The notes: generated from the sequence alone by a model not told the origin. 64,000 nt of DNA from VRUE01 sp963745915 (GCA_963745915.1 CAVUZA010000002.1:620001-684000); one strand, 5' to 3'; positions 25,148 through 34,706 are shown, counted from the stretch's first letter. Numbers and translations are program-made.

Positions 25148-27061
25148 TTGAGTGCTCCCGCCGGCGGCCGATGGATGGGTGTGGAGCGACTCGCATCCAA
25201 CCGCCTGCCCAGGATCGCCGCCGCGGCGGCGATCGCCCTGCTCGCCCTGCTCGTGCTCGCCGCCAGCGCCTCGGCCGCCAAGTGCCACGGCCGCCACGCG
25301 ACGATCGTCGGCACCCCCGGCGACGACGTGCTGGTCGGCAAGAAGGCCAGCGACGTGATCTACGGCGGCGGCGGCAACGACCGGATCAGCGGCGGCCCCA
25401 ACGGCAACGACCTGATCTGCGGCGGCCCCGGCGACGACGTGATCCACGGCGGCCGCGGCTTCGACCGCATCTACGGCGAAGGCGGCGACGACCGGCTGGC
25501 CGGCGACACCGGCTCCGACCGGCTCGAGGGCGGCAACGGCGACGACACGCTGCTCGGCGCCAAGGGCAAGGACGGCCTCGACGGCGGGCCCGGCGACGAC
25601 AAGCTGCTCGGCGCCAAAGGCCCCGACGTCCTCAACGGCGGGGCCGGCGACGACTTCCTGGTCGGCGACAAGGGCAGCGACCGCCTCGGCGGCGGCGGCG
25701 GCAACGACCGGCTGATGGGCGAGAAGGGCAACGACGAGCTCGAGGGGGGCGCCGGCGACGACAGGCTCGACGCGGGCGCCGGCGACGACCGCAAGGTCGA
25801 CGGCGGCCCCGGCCGCGACGTCGTCGTCGGCGGTACCGGCATCGACACGGTGAGCGGCGGCGAGGGGGACGGCGACGTGGTCCGCGGCGACAGCGGCGTC
25901 GACACGCTCGACGGCGGCCCCGGCGCCCGCGACATCGTCTCCTACGCCAGCGCCACCCGCAGCGGCGTGATCGTCGACCTCTCCAGCGGCCGGGCCAAGG
26001 GCGACGGCCACGACACGCTGCGCGGCTTCGAGGACGTGGTCGGCTCGCCACAGGGCGACGAGATCGTCGGCGACGGCGGCGTCAACCGCCTCGACGGCGG
26101 CGTCGGCGACGACGACCTCAACGGCATGGCGGGACCCGACGAAGCCTTCGGCGGCGCCGGCGACGACCGCTGCGACGGCTTCGCCACCGAGCACTCCTGC
26201 GGCCCCGAGGAGAGCCCCAGCGGCTCGGGCACTCTGGCGATCCTCAACCAGGGCCTCGACGGCAGCAGCCTGATCGTCCAGGGCAGCGGCGCCGGCAACG
26301 ACATCCACGTCTCCTACTCCGGCGGCTGGACGATCTCCGACAACGGCCCGCTGACCGCCGGCGAAGGCTGCCAGTCGGTCGCCGACTCGATGGCGGTCTG
26401 CCCGACCGCGGCGCCGACCGGTTTGGTGGTGATCACCGGCGGCGCCGGCAACGACTCGATCTCGCTCGGCGAGAGCGTCCCGGCCGGGGTCAAAGTGCGG
26501 ATCAACGGCAACGCCGGCTCGGACTCGATCAGCGGCGGTCCCGGCGACGACGTGCTCGAAGCGGGCGAGAACTACAACGGGCCCGACAACGGCAACGACC
26601 TGCTCTACGGCGGCCCCGGCGGCGACGTGCTCTACGCCGACCCCGGCGCGGACACGCTCATCGGCGGCCCCGGCAACGACCTGCTCGTCTCCTCGGTGGC
26701 CGTCTGCCAGGGCCACACCTACAGCGGCGGCCCGGGCGAGGACACGGTCTCCTACGGGCGCTCCAACGCGGCGATGCGGATCACGCTGGGCGGCAGCGGC
26801 GGGCCGCGCGGCTGCGACCACCCCGACGACCTGCGCGGCGACAACGAGGATCTGGAGGGCTCCGACGGCCCCGACGTGCTGATCGGCGACAACGGCGCCA
26901 ACAGCTTCTTCGGCCACCTCGGCGCCGACGTCTTCATCGGCCGCGGCGGCAACGACTCGATCGACGCGATCGACGGCCAGCGCGACAAGGCGATCGTCTG
27001 CGGCGCCGGCCGCGACTCGGTCAGCCGCGACCGCCAGGACCCCAAGCCGCAGGGCTGCTGA
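25148..27061 (+). CDS. Secreted calcium-binding RTX-repeat protein
   Basis: The 637 residues begin with a signal peptide (IAAAAAIALLALLVLAASASA) and then carry about 30 nonapeptide RTX repeats of the form GGxGxDxLx (GGGGNDRISGG, GGPGDDVIHGG, GGAGDDFLVGD) in two blocks, roughly 50-350 and 450-620. A non-repeat segment lies between them. Such repeats bind calcium and form beta-rolls in secreted adhesins, S-layer proteins and toxins. No type I secretion genes or enzymatic domain are seen, so a structural or adhesive role is more likely than a toxin. TTG at 25148 or ATG at 25175 may be the start. Confidence 0.88.
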   Translation: MSAPAGGRWMGVERLASNRLPRIAAAAAIALLALLVLAASASAAKCHGRHATIVGTPGDDVLVGKKASDVIYGGGGNDRISGGPNGNDLICGGPGDDVIHGGRGFDRIYGEGGDDRLAGDTGSDRLEGGNGDDTLLGAKGKDGLDGGPGDDKLLGAKGPDVLNGGAGDDFLVGDKGSDRLGGGGGNDRLMGEKGNDELEGGAGDDRLDAGAGDDRKVDGGPGRDVVVGGTGIDTVSGGEGDGDVVRGDSGVDTLDGGPGARDIVSYASATRSGVIVDLSSGRAKGDGHDTLRGFEDVVGSPQGDEIVGDGGVNRLDGGVGDDDLNGMAGPDEAFGGAGDDRCDGFATEHSCGPEESPSGSGTLAILNQGLDGSSLIVQGSGAGNDIHVSYSGGWTISDNGPLTAGEGCQSVADSMAVCPTAAPTGLVVITGGAGNDSISLGESVPAGVKVRINGNAGSDSISGGPGDDVLEAGENYNGPDNGNDLLYGGPGGDVLYADPGADTLIGGPGNDLLVSSVAVCQGHTYSGGPGEDTVSYGRSNAAMRITLGGSGGPRGCDHPDDLRGDNEDLEGSDGPDVLIGDNGANSFFGHLGADVFIGRGGNDSIDAIDGQRDKAIVCGAGRDSVSRDRQDPKPQGC

Positions 27062-27078
27062 GCGCGTCCCCGCCGGGT

Positions 27079-27121
27079 GCGGTCGTCATTCCTGCCGCTC
27101 TCCGGCAGAAATGACGACCGC
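27079..27121. terminator. Hairpin between convergent RTX and Crp/Fnr genes
   Basis: Arms 27079-27097 and 27103-27121 pair over 19 positions with one mismatch and a five-base loop (GCGGTCGTCATT ... AATGACGACCGC outer part). Position between two convergent stops suggests a bidirectional terminator, though no T-run is present. Confidence 0.65.
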
Positions 27122-27124
27122 GGC

Positions 27125-27826
27125 TCAGAAGATGTAGTTGCTCAGCTTCTCGGGCGCGAGCACGGTGACCCGGCCGCGGCCGGGACGGACGATGCCGGAG
27201 CGCTCGAGGTCGGCGAGGAAGCGGCTGACGCTCTCGCGCGAGGTGCCGGCGAGCTGGGCGAGGTCGGCCTGGTTCATGCGGATCGTCACCTCGCTGCCGG
27301 GGGCGGTGCGCGGCGCCTCCTCGGCGACCAGCTGGCTGAGCACGCCGGCGACCCGGCTGGGCACGGTCTGGAAGGACTGGCGCGAGATCCGCTCGTTGGC
27401 GGTGCGCAGGCGGCGGACCAGGGCGGCGACGAGCTTGACCGTGATCTCGGGGTGGCGGGCGAGCAGGGCGCGGACCTCACCCGCCGGCAGGGCGAGCAGC
27501 TCGCCGTCGGCGAGCGCCTCGACGCTGGCCGAGCGCACCTCGCCGTCGAGCATCGCCAGCTCGCCGAAGATGTCGCCGGGGCCGAGCGAGGCGAGCGTGA
27601 TCGCCCGCCCGTCGGAGTGCTCGCGGGTGACCCGGAAGCTGCCGGCGCGGACGATGTAGCAGGCGTCGGAGCGGTCGCCCTCGTGGAAGACGCGCGTCCC
27701 GGCCGGGAAGGAGCGGGCAACCGCGACCCGCGAGAAGCGCTCCAGCTCCCCCTCCTCGAGGTCGGCGAAGAGCGGCACGCTGCGCAGCAGCTCGACCGGC
27801 CCCAGCCCCTCCTCGCGATCAGCCAT
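27125..27826 (-). CDS. Crp/Fnr-family transcriptional regulator
   Basis: The 233 residues contain an N-terminal cyclic-nucleotide-binding-like domain (LRSVPLFADLEEGELERFS, then PGDIFGELAMLDGEVRSASV) and a C-terminal winged helix with NQADLAQLAGTSRESVSRFL, the typical recognition helix. No cysteine cluster is present, so it is Crp-like rather than Fnr-like. ATG at 27826 is chosen because GATAAT ends seven bases upstream; the frame is open to 27868. The target genes are unknown. Bases 27840-27956 upstream are less GC-rich and hold no gene. Confidence 0.9.
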   Translation of the reverse strand: MADREEGLGPVELLRSVPLFADLEEGELERFSRVAVARSFPAGTRVFHEGDRSDACYIVRAGSFRVTREHSDGRAITLASLGPGDIFGELAMLDGEVRSASVEALADGELLALPAGEVRALLARHPEITVKLVAALVRRLRTANERISRQSFQTVPSRVAGVLSQLVAEEAPRTAPGSEVTIRMNQADLAQLAGTSRESVSRFLADLERSGIVRPGRGRVTVLAPEKLSNYIF

Positions 27827-27833
27827 GCGCCCG

Positions 27834-27839
27834 ATTATC
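27834..27839 (-). promoter_or_regulatory. -10 box (GATAAT) of Crp/Fnr gene
   Basis: GATAAT on the minus strand lies seven bases before the ATG at 27826, implying a leaderless mRNA. Confidence 0.5.
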
Positions 27840-27956
27840 CCAGCGTTATGTATGCGTCCGGTTAACACCCAAGCCGCTGAGGCTCAGATCCATGATCGAT
27901 TCCGTATTCGCCGTCTATGACACGGTCAATGCGGCACGGGTCAAAGAGCCGCGAGA

Positions 27957-30900
27957 TCAGCGGGCGGCCAGGGTCAGCTTGCGGGGGCCGCGGCTGAAGC
28001 CGGCGTCCAGCAGGGCGTCCTCGGAGCCGGAGCCGATCACCGGCTCGCCGTCGAGCTTCTCGACCGCGAGCTTGGGCAGGCGGCCGGCGGCGACCTCGGC
28101 AGCGAGGGCGGCTACCGCCGCCGCCAGCTGCTCGCCGCTCAGCTCGACCAGGCGGACGAGGCCGCGGCCGCCGCGCTCGACGTAGAGGAGCGGGGCGCCG
28201 TCGCGGGTGAGGACGTGGGCGCCGGGGGTGCGGGCCGGGCGGCGGCCGCTGGCCGGCTTCGGCCAGGGCAGCGAGGCGCCGTAGGGGTTGGCCGGGTCGG
28301 TGGCGGCGAGCAGCTGGAAGGCGCCGCTGTCTTCGGGCAGCGAGCGCAGGCGCTCGACCGCGCCGGGCAGGGCGAACTGGGCGCCGCCGAGGCCCTCGAC
28401 GAAGTAGCCGCGGCGGGCGGTGCCGAGCAGCTCGAGGTTGCCGAGCTCGGCGTAGACGCCGGCGAAGCCGCCGGGGACACCCTCGGCGAGCACCGTCTCG
28501 CGGGTGACGATGCCGTAGCGCTCGAGCATCAGCTCGGCCTGGGCGCGCAGGCGCGGGCCGGCGGCCGGGGCGTTCTCGAACAGCGGCGCGGTCAGCGACC
28601 AGCGGCCCTGCACGGCGGCGCCGGAGGCGCGGCGGCGGGCGAAGCGGCGACCGCGCTGCTCGGCGGGCGGCGCCGAGCGCAGGCGCGGGGCGCGCAGCGG
28701 CGCGAAGGCGTCGTTGGTCACCTCGCCGGCCCAGGCCAGGTCCCAGAGGGCGGCGTGCAACTCCTCGACCGGCCGCTCGAGGTCGGCGAGCAGGTCGAGC
28801 CAGAAGTCGGGCCCGGCGGCGAGCCGCTCGCGGATCGCGTCGTGGACCTCGCCCTCGGGCCGCTCGAGCTTGGCGTTGGCCGGCGGCGGCCCGGCGAGGC
28901 GGACGTCGTCGCGGAAGTAGAGGGCGACGCGGCCGTCGTTGCGGCCGCGGGCGCCGGCCCCGATCCAGACCACCTCGCCGCTGGTGCAGAGTTCGTCGAG
29001 CCAGGCGGGCGAGTAGGCGCCGAGCCGGCGCGGCAGCACGTCGCCCTCCCAGACCTTCGGCGTCAGCGCCACACCCTGCAGCGGCACCAGCGCCTCGCGC
29101 AGGCGGTCGGGGCCGGCGCCGGCGGCGCGGTGGGCGTCGACGTTCTGCCAGCTGGGCAGGAAGCGGGCGAAGCGGTCGCGGCCGGCCGGCTCGACCTCGC
29201 GGCGCAGGTGGGCGAGGCTGGCGCGGCGCACACGGCGCAGGACGTCGGCGTCGCACCACTCGCGCTCGCTGCCGCCCGGCAGGAGCTCGCCGCGGACGAG
29301 AGCGCCGGAGCGCTCCAGCTCACGCAGGGCCGGGGTCGGGTCGACCCCGTAGCGGGCGCTGAGCTGGGCGGTCGGGAACGGCCCGTGGGTGCGCGCGTAG
29401 CGGCGGACCAGGGCGAGCATCGGCTCGGGGTGCTGCTCGAGGAAGCTCTCGGGCAGCCCGGCCGGCGGCGGCACGCCGAGCGCGTCGCGCAGCATGCCGG
29501 CGTCCTCGGCGGCGACGTAGCGCTCCTCGCCGGCGATGCGGACCAGCGCCACGCGCCGCTCGGCGGCGAGCTTCTCCAGCATCGAGGCGGCCGAGTAGCC
29601 CTCGGCGACCCGCTGCTCGCACTCCGCCGCGGTCAGGTCGCCGAGGTTGCGCAGCACCTGCTGCAGCGCGTCGCGGTCGCCGGCCCGGCCCGCCTCGGTG
29701 CGGTGCTGGAGCTGGGCCTCGACCTCCTCCAGGGCCTCCGGGCCGATCAGCTCGCGCAGCTCCTCCTGGCCGAGCAGCTCGCGCAGCAGGTCGCGGTCGA
29801 GAGCGAGCGCCGCGGCCCGCCGCTCGGCGTTGGGCGTGTCCCCCTCGTACATGTAGGTGGCGACGTAGTCGAAGAGCAGCGAGGAGGCGAAGGGCGAGGC
29901 GGTCGGCGTCTCGACCTCGACCAGGCTGAGCTTGCGCGAGTGCAGGTCGCGCAGCAGGTCGGCCAGGGCCGGCAGGTCGAGCACGTCGCGCAGCACCTCG
30001 CGGTAGGTCTCGAGCACGACCGGGAAGCGGGGGAAGTCGCGGGCGACCTCGAGCAGGCTCTGCGACTTGAGCCGCTGCTGCCAGAGCGGCGTGCGCTTGC
30101 CCGGGTAGGCGCGCGGGATCAGCAGCGAGCGGGCGGCGTTCTCGCGGAAGTGGGAGCCGAAGAGGGCCGAGCCGGAGAGCTCGCCGACGATCAGGTCCTC
30201 GATCTCGTCGGGCTCGATCAGGACCAGGTCGGCCGGCGGCGGGTCGTCGGCGTCGGGCAGGTGGACGACGATCCCGTCGTCGGACCAGATCGCGTCGGCC
30301 TCGAGCTCGCGCTCGGCGCGGATCTTGGCGGCGAGGGCCAGGCCCCAGGCGGCGTGCACGCGGCCGCCGTAGGGGGAGAGCACGCAGAGGCGCCAGTCGC
30401 CGATCTCGTCGCGGAAGCGCTCGACCACGATCGACTCATCGGAGGGCACGACGCGGGTCGCCGCCTGCTGCTCGCGCAGGTAGGCGACCAGGTTCTCGGC
30501 GGCGCGGCGGTCGAGGTCGTACTCCTGCGCCAGCTCCTTGGGCTCGCGGGAGACCGCCTCGCGGGCGAAGGCGCCGATCGCCTTGCCCAGCTCGGCCGGG
30601 CGGCCGATCCCGTCGCCCTTCCAGAAGGGGACGGCACCGGGGACGCCGGGGGCGGGGGTGACGATCACCCGGTCGCGGGTGATGTCCTCGATCCGCCAGG
30701 TGGTCGCGCCGAGCAGGAAGGTCTGGCCGGGACGCGCCTCGTAGACCATCTCCTCGTCGAGCTCGCCGACCCGGCGGCCGTCGGGCAGGTGGACGCCGTA
30801 GAGGCCGCGGTCGGGGATCGTGCCGGCGTTGGTGACGACCAGGCGGCCGACCCCTTTGCGGCCGTGCATGGTGCCCGCGGTGCGGTCCCAGACGATGCGC

Positions 30901-32591
30901 GGCCGCAGCTCGGCGAAGCGGTCGGAGGGGTAGCGGCCGTCGAGCATGTCGAGCACGTTCTCGAGCTGTTCGCGCGAGAGCTCGTGGAAGGGCTCGGCGG
31001 CGGTGACCAGGCGCTCGACCTCGTCGACCTCCCACTCGTCGAGCGAGGCCATCGCGACCAGCTGCTGGGCGAGCACGTCGAGCGGGTTCTGCGGGATCAC
31101 GGTCTCCTCGATCGCCCCTTCGCGCATGCGGCGGGCGACCACCGCGCACTCGAGCAGGTCGGCGCGGAACTTGGGGAAGATGCGGCCGCGACTGACCTCG
31201 CCGAGCGAGTGGCCGGCGCGCCCGACCCGCTGCAGGCCGCGGCTGACCGACTTCGGCGACTCGACCTGGATCACCAGGTCGACGGCGCCCATGTCGATGC
31301 CCAGCTCCAGGCTCGACGTCGCGACCAGGCACGGCAGCTCCCCTGACTTCAAAAGCTCCTCGACCACGGTGCGCTCCTCGTGCGACAGCGACCCGTGATG
31401 GGCGCGGGCGATCTCCTGCAACTCGGGGGAGTCGGGGTCGGGTCCGTCAGGCTCGCGTTCGCGAGGAGTTCCTGACGGACCCGACCCCGACTCCCCAGTG
31501 GCTCGTGTCTCTCCCGCGTGCTCGGTGGCCGGAAGCTCTCGCTCAGGTTCGTCGGCGTTGAGCTCGTTCAAGCGCTTGGCCAGACGCTCGGCCGCCCTCC
31601 TGTTGTTGACGAAGATGATCGTCGAGGTGTGTTCGCGGACCAGCTTCAGCAGCTCGGGGTAGATCGCGGGCCAGATCGAGCGAACGTGGGCCAGCGGCTC
31701 GCCGTCGGTGGGCTGGCCATCTGAGCTTGGAAGAGCTGGGGCGCCTGGTTCGGCCATGTCCTCCACCGGCACCACGATCTCCAGATCGAGCTCCTTAGCG
31801 ACCCCAGCATCGACAATCTCACACGCCCTCTTGGGGCCGACCAAGAACCGAGCGATCCGCTCCAGCGGCCGCTGGGTAGCGGAGAGCCCGATCCGCTGAA
31901 CCCGGGAGGTTGGGGAGGACCCGGCAGAGCCTCCCCGCTGTTGCTCTGCCGGGTCCTCCCCAACCTCCCCGGCCTCGGCGACAAGATGCTCGAGCCGCTC
32001 CAAACTCAGCGCCAGGTGCGTCCCCCTCTTGGTCGGCGCCACCGCGTGAATCTCGTCGACGATCACCGCTTCGGCAGTCGCCAGGATCTCCCGCGCTCCC
32101 GAGGAGAGCATCAGGTAGAGCGACTCGGGGGTGGTGATCAGGATGTCGGGCGGGTCTTTGCGCATCTTCCGCCGCTCGGACTGCGGCGTGTCGCCGGTCC
32201 GCAGCCCGACCGAGATCTCCGCCCCGATCCCCCGCAGCGGCGCCCGCAGGTTGCGCTCGATGTCGTAGGAGAGCGCCTTCAGCGGCGACACGTACACGAT
32301 CCGCACCCCACTCCCCCGCCGACGGGCCTCAAACGGGCCTATATCTCCCGTTTTAGGCCCGTCGGCGGGGAGGCGGGAGAGGCGGTCGATGCCCCAGAGG
32401 AAGGCGGCCAGGGTCTTGCCGGAGCCGGTGGGGGCGCAGATCAGCGCGTTCTCGCCCCGCGAGATCGCCTCCCAGCCCCCCGCCTGGGCGGCAGTCGGCC
32501 CCGCGAAGGAGGCCTCGAACCAGCGCCTGACCGGCGCGCTGAACGGCGCCAGCGGGTCGGGCTTCACGCTCTTCTTCTCACCGGTGGCCAA
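27957..32591 (-). CDS. lhr: Large ATP-dependent helicase Lhr with three palindromic in-frame insertions
   Basis: Lhr is a superfamily 2 3'-5' DNA/RNA helicase linked to DNA repair. The 1544 residues include Walker A CAPTGSGKTLAAFLW (about 52-66), the DEIH box VIVDEIHAVAPTKRGTHL, motif III QRIGLSATQRP, motif VI SRGLQRVGRAGH, and a long C-terminal winged-helix/beta-barrel region. Residues 74-93, 208-229 and 366-389 are encoded by long palindromes, each in a loop that varies in the family, so function may be preserved. TTG at 32591 is the start; TAGGAT ends seven bases before it. Convergent with nothing; the divergent glycosyltransferase starts at 32650. Confidence 0.95.
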   Translation of the reverse strand: MATGEKKSVKPDPLAPFSAPVRRWFEASFAGPTAAQAGGWEAISRGENALICAPTGSGKTLAAFLWGIDRLSRLPADGPKTGDIGPFEARRRGSGVRIVYVSPLKALSYDIERNLRAPLRGIGAEISVGLRTGDTPQSERRKMRKDPPDILITTPESLYLMLSSGAREILATAEAVIVDEIHAVAPTKRGTHLALSLERLEHLVAEAGEVGEDPAEQQRGGSAGSSPTSRVQRIGLSATQRPLERIARFLVGPKRACEIVDAGVAKELDLEIVVPVEDMAEPGAPALPSSDGQPTDGEPLAHVRSIWPAIYPELLKLVREHTSTIIFVNNRRAAERLAKRLNELNADEPERELPATEHAGETRATGESGSGPSGTPREREPDGPDPDSPELQEIARAHHGSLSHEERTVVEELLKSGELPCLVATSSLELGIDMGAVDLVIQVESPKSVSRGLQRVGRAGHSLGEVSRGRIFPKFRADLLECAVVARRMREGAIEETVIPQNPLDVLAQQLVAMASLDEWEVDEVERLVTAAEPFHELSREQLENVLDMLDGRYPSDRFAELRPRIVWDRTAGTMHGRKGVGRLVVTNAGTIPDRGLYGVHLPDGRRVGELDEEMVYEARPGQTFLLGATTWRIEDITRDRVIVTPAPGVPGAVPFWKGDGIGRPAELGKAIGAFAREAVSREPKELAQEYDLDRRAAENLVAYLREQQAATRVVPSDESIVVERFRDEIGDWRLCVLSPYGGRVHAAWGLALAAKIRAERELEADAIWSDDGIVVHLPDADDPPPADLVLIEPDEIEDLIVGELSGSALFGSHFRENAARSLLIPRAYPGKRTPLWQQRLKSQSLLEVARDFPRFPVVLETYREVLRDVLDLPALADLLRDLHSRKLSLVEVETPTASPFASSLLFDYVATYMYEGDTPNAERRAAALALDRDLLRELLGQEELRELIGPEALEEVEAQLQHRTEAGRAGDRDALQQVLRNLGDLTAAECEQRVAEGYSAASMLEKLAAERRVALVRIAGEERYVAAEDAGMLRDALGVPPPAGLPESFLEQHPEPMLALVRRYARTHGPFPTAQLSARYGVDPTPALRELERSGALVRGELLPGGSEREWCDADVLRRVRRASLAHLRREVEPAGRDRFARFLPSWQNVDAHRAAGAGPDRLREALVPLQGVALTPKVWEGDVLPRRLGAYSPAWLDELCTSGEVVWIGAGARGRNDGRVALYFRDDVRLAGPPPANAKLERPEGEVHDAIRERLAAGPDFWLDLLADLERPVEELHAALWDLAWAGEVTNDAFAPLRAPRLRSAPPAEQRGRRFARRRASGAAVQGRWSLTAPLFENAPAAGPRLRAQAELMLERYGIVTRETVLAEGVPGGFAGVYAELGNLELLGTARRGYFVEGLGGAQFALPGAVERLRSLPEDSGAFQLLAATDPANPYGASLPWPKPASGRRPARTPGAHVLTRDGAPLLYVERGGRGLVRLVELSGEQLAAAVAALAAEVAAGRLPKLAVEKLDGEPVIGSGSEDALLDAGFSRGPRKLTLAAR
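31426..31496. repeat. Palindrome inside lhr (26-bp arms)
   Basis: Perfect 26-base arms at 31426-31451 and 31471-31496 flank a small inner hairpin CTCGCGTTCGCGAG. In the lhr frame it encodes a Gly/Pro/Ser/Asp-rich loop (about residues 366-389) just before the conserved AHHGSLSHEER segment. Confidence 0.85.
31904..31969. repeat. Palindrome inside lhr (26-bp arms)
   Basis: Perfect 26-base arms at 31904-31929 and 31944-31969 with a 14-base loop. In frame it encodes GEDPAEQQRGGSAGSSPTS just before QRIGLSATQRP. The arms resemble those of the 31426 palindrome (GGGAG..GGGG..GG.CC.G.CAG) but are not the same. Confidence 0.85.
32314..32370. repeat. Palindromic repeat family B, copy 4 (inside lhr)
   Basis: Arms CCCCGCCGACGGGCCT (32314-32329) and its complement (32355-32370) enclose an inner inverted repeat AAACGGG/CCCGTTT around the loop CCTATATCT. 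Same family as 21823 and 22049. In the lhr frame it reads PADGPKTGDIGPFEARRRG, inserted after the helix DRLSRL. Confidence 0.9.
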
Positions 32592-32598
32592 CCCATAG

Positions 32599-32604
32599 AT
32601 CCTA
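32599..32604 (-). promoter_or_regulatory. -10 box (TAGGAT) of lhr
   Basis: TAGGAT on the minus strand lies seven bases before the TTG at 32591. Confidence 0.4.
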
Positions 32605-32636
32605 CGCTCCGGCCATAGCGGTGCCGAAGGCCTCGT

Positions 32637-32642
32637 TAGGGT
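32637..32642 (+). promoter_or_regulatory. -10 box (TAGGGT) of glycosyltransferase gene
   Basis: TAGGGT ends seven bases before the ATG at 32650, divergent from lhr. Confidence 0.45.
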
Positions 32643-32649
32643 CCGGCGG

Positions 32650-33814
32650 ATGAGCCTCCGTCTGATGTGGCTGGGGACCTACGAGAGCGACTATCCGCGG
32701 ACCCGGGTGCTGCACGCCGGTCTGCGCGAGCTCGGCGTCGAGGTGATCGAGTGCCACCGCCCGGTCTGGGAGCTGACCCGCCACAAGGCGGGCTCGTTCC
32801 TCTCCCCCCGGCGCCTGCCGCGGACCGGGCTCCGGTTCGCCCGCGCCTGGGCGGCGCTCGCCCGCGAGCAGCGCCGGCTTGGGCCGGTCGACGCGATCGT
32901 CGCCGGCTACCCGGCGCAGCTCGACGTGCCCTTCGCCGCGCCCCTGGCGCGGCGGCGTCGCACGCCGCTCGTCGTCGACGCGATGATCTCGCTCTCCGAC
33001 ACGCTGGGAGGCGACCGCGCCCGAGTCGGCGGCGTCGCCACCCGGGCCCTGGGGGCGCTCGACCGGGGAGCCGTGCGCCAGGCCGATCTGCTGCTGGTCG
33101 ACACCGAGGCGCACGCCGATTACTTCGCCTCGCAACTCGGCGCCGAGCGCGACCGGATCGGCATCGTCTCGGTCGGCGCCGAGCCCGACCTGTTCCGCCG
33201 CACCCCGCTCCCGAACGGTGACGTCCAGGCGCTCTTCTACGGCAAGCTGTCGCCCCTCCACGGCCTCGAGACCGTGCTGACGGCGGCGCGGGCGCCGGGG
33301 GTGCCGCCGCTGCGCCTGATCGGCGACGGCCAGTCTGCGGCCGTGGCTCGAGCGACAGCTGGCCGAGGACCGCCCGCCCGGCCTGGAGCACGTCGAGTGG
33401 GTGCCCTACGAGCGGCTCGGCGGGGAGCTCTCGGCGGCGTCGATCTGCCTCGGGATCTTCGGCGCCAGCGAGAAGGCGTCACGGGTGGTCCCCAACAAGG
33501 TCCTGCAGGCGATGGCCGCCGGCCGGCCGATCGTCACCGCCAACACGCCCGGCGCCCGCGAGCTGCTGGTCGACGGGGAGAGCGCCCTGCTCGTCCCGGC
33601 GGCGAACCCCGAGGCACTCGCCGCGGCGATGGCCCGGCTCGCGGCCGACGCCGGGCTGCGGGAGCGGCTCGGCGAGGGCGCCTACCGGCGCTTCGCCGAA
33701 GTCGGGGCGCCGGCGGCGGTCGCGGCCAGGTTCCTCGACTGCCTAGCCGACTCCGGTTGTCTCGGCCTCGCCGACCGTGCGCTCGATCTGGGCCGGCCGC
33801 AGGCTCGAGCCTGA
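32650..33814 (+). CDS. GT4/GT1-type glycosyltransferase, frameshifted
   Basis: Two frames together give about 387 residues. The N-terminal frame (LMWLGTYESDYPRTRVL, VDAIVAGYPAQLDVPFA, VDTEAHADYF) gives way near 33342 to a frame one base ahead: LRPWLERQLAEDRPPGL, PYERLGGELSAAS, LGIFGASEKASRVVPNKVLQ, which has the GT-B C-terminal sugar-nucleotide site. One extra T in CAGTCTGCGG explains it. The product would be a cytosolic retaining glycosyltransferase of family 4 type. It opens the surface-polysaccharide locus. Its 3' end overlaps the convergent GT2 gene by 72 bases. Confidence 0.8.
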
Positions 33815-34706
33815 GCGTTCGCGGCGGGCGAGGACGACCATCTGGGCGAGCAGACCGAAGGTGAGCAGCTGGATGCCGACCACGATCAGCAGAACGCCGA
33901 GGAAGAGCAGCGGGCGGCCGCCGATCGCCTCGCCGGAGAGCTTGACGATCGTCAGGTAGAGCTCGATCAGCAGGCCGACCAGCGTCATCGCGATGCCGAC
34001 CCCGCCGAAGAGATGCAGCGGCCGGTACTCGTAGCGACCGACGAAGACGACGGCGAGCAGGTCGAGGGCGCCGCGCAGGTAGCGCTCGAGGCCGAAGCGC
34101 GAGCTGCCGTGCCGGCGCGGCCGGTGGTTGACCGGCACCTCGGCCACCCGCCAGCCCTGCTGCTCGGCCATCGCCGGCAGGAAGCGGTGCAGCTCGCCGT
34201 AGATCTCCAGCGAGCGGGCGCAGTCGCCGCGGTAGGCCTTGAAGCCGCAGTTCATGTCGTGCATCGCGACGCCGGTGAGGCGGGCGGTGACGCCGTTGAA
34301 GATGCGCGAGGCGAAGCGCCTGGACCAGGGGTCGCGCCGGTCGCGCTTCCAGCCGCTGACCAGATCGGCGCCGGCCGCGAGGCGGTCGAGCAGGAGGGGC
34401 AGGTCGGCCGGGTCGTCCTGGCCGTCGCCGTCGATGGTGACGATCGTCTCGCCGGCGGCGCGCTCGAAGCCCGCGGCGAGCGCCGCCGACTTGCCGAAGT
34501 TGCGGCGCAACCGCACCCCGCGCAGCCAGGGACGGTCGGCGGCCAGCTCTTCGACCAGGCCGAAGGTGCCGTCGCTGGAGCCGTCGTCGACGACGATCGC
34601 CTCCCACTCGAGGCCGAGCCCGTCGCAGGCTGCGCTCGATCTCCTCCAGCAGCCCCGGCAGCGCCTCTCGCTCGTCGAGCGCCGGTATGACGACCGAGAG
34701 GTCGAT
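33743..34706 (-). CDS. GT2 polyprenyl-phosphate glycosyltransferase with two C-terminal TM helices, frameshifted
   Basis: About 320 residues. The first 25 (DLSVVIPALDEREALPGLLE) are one base out of phase with the rest; an extra base in CGCAGCCTGCG near 34632 must be skipped to join EWEAIVVDDGSSDGTFGL. The body has the DPM1/ArnC-like motifs TIDGDGQDDPADL (DxD), MNCGFKAYRGD and a QxxRW-like region, then two C-terminal transmembrane segments. Such enzymes make undecaprenyl-phosphate-linked sugars. No ATG/GTG/TTG exists in the N-terminal frame after the upstream stop; an ATC at 34706 or a sequence error is implied. It follows the secreted glycosidase gene by 13 bases. Confidence 0.82.

Noticed and set aside
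25300..26990. Tandem DNA repeats resembling a CRISPR or minisatellite
   Set aside because: They are coding RTX nonapeptide repeats, in frame and degenerate; there are no identical spacers or repeats.
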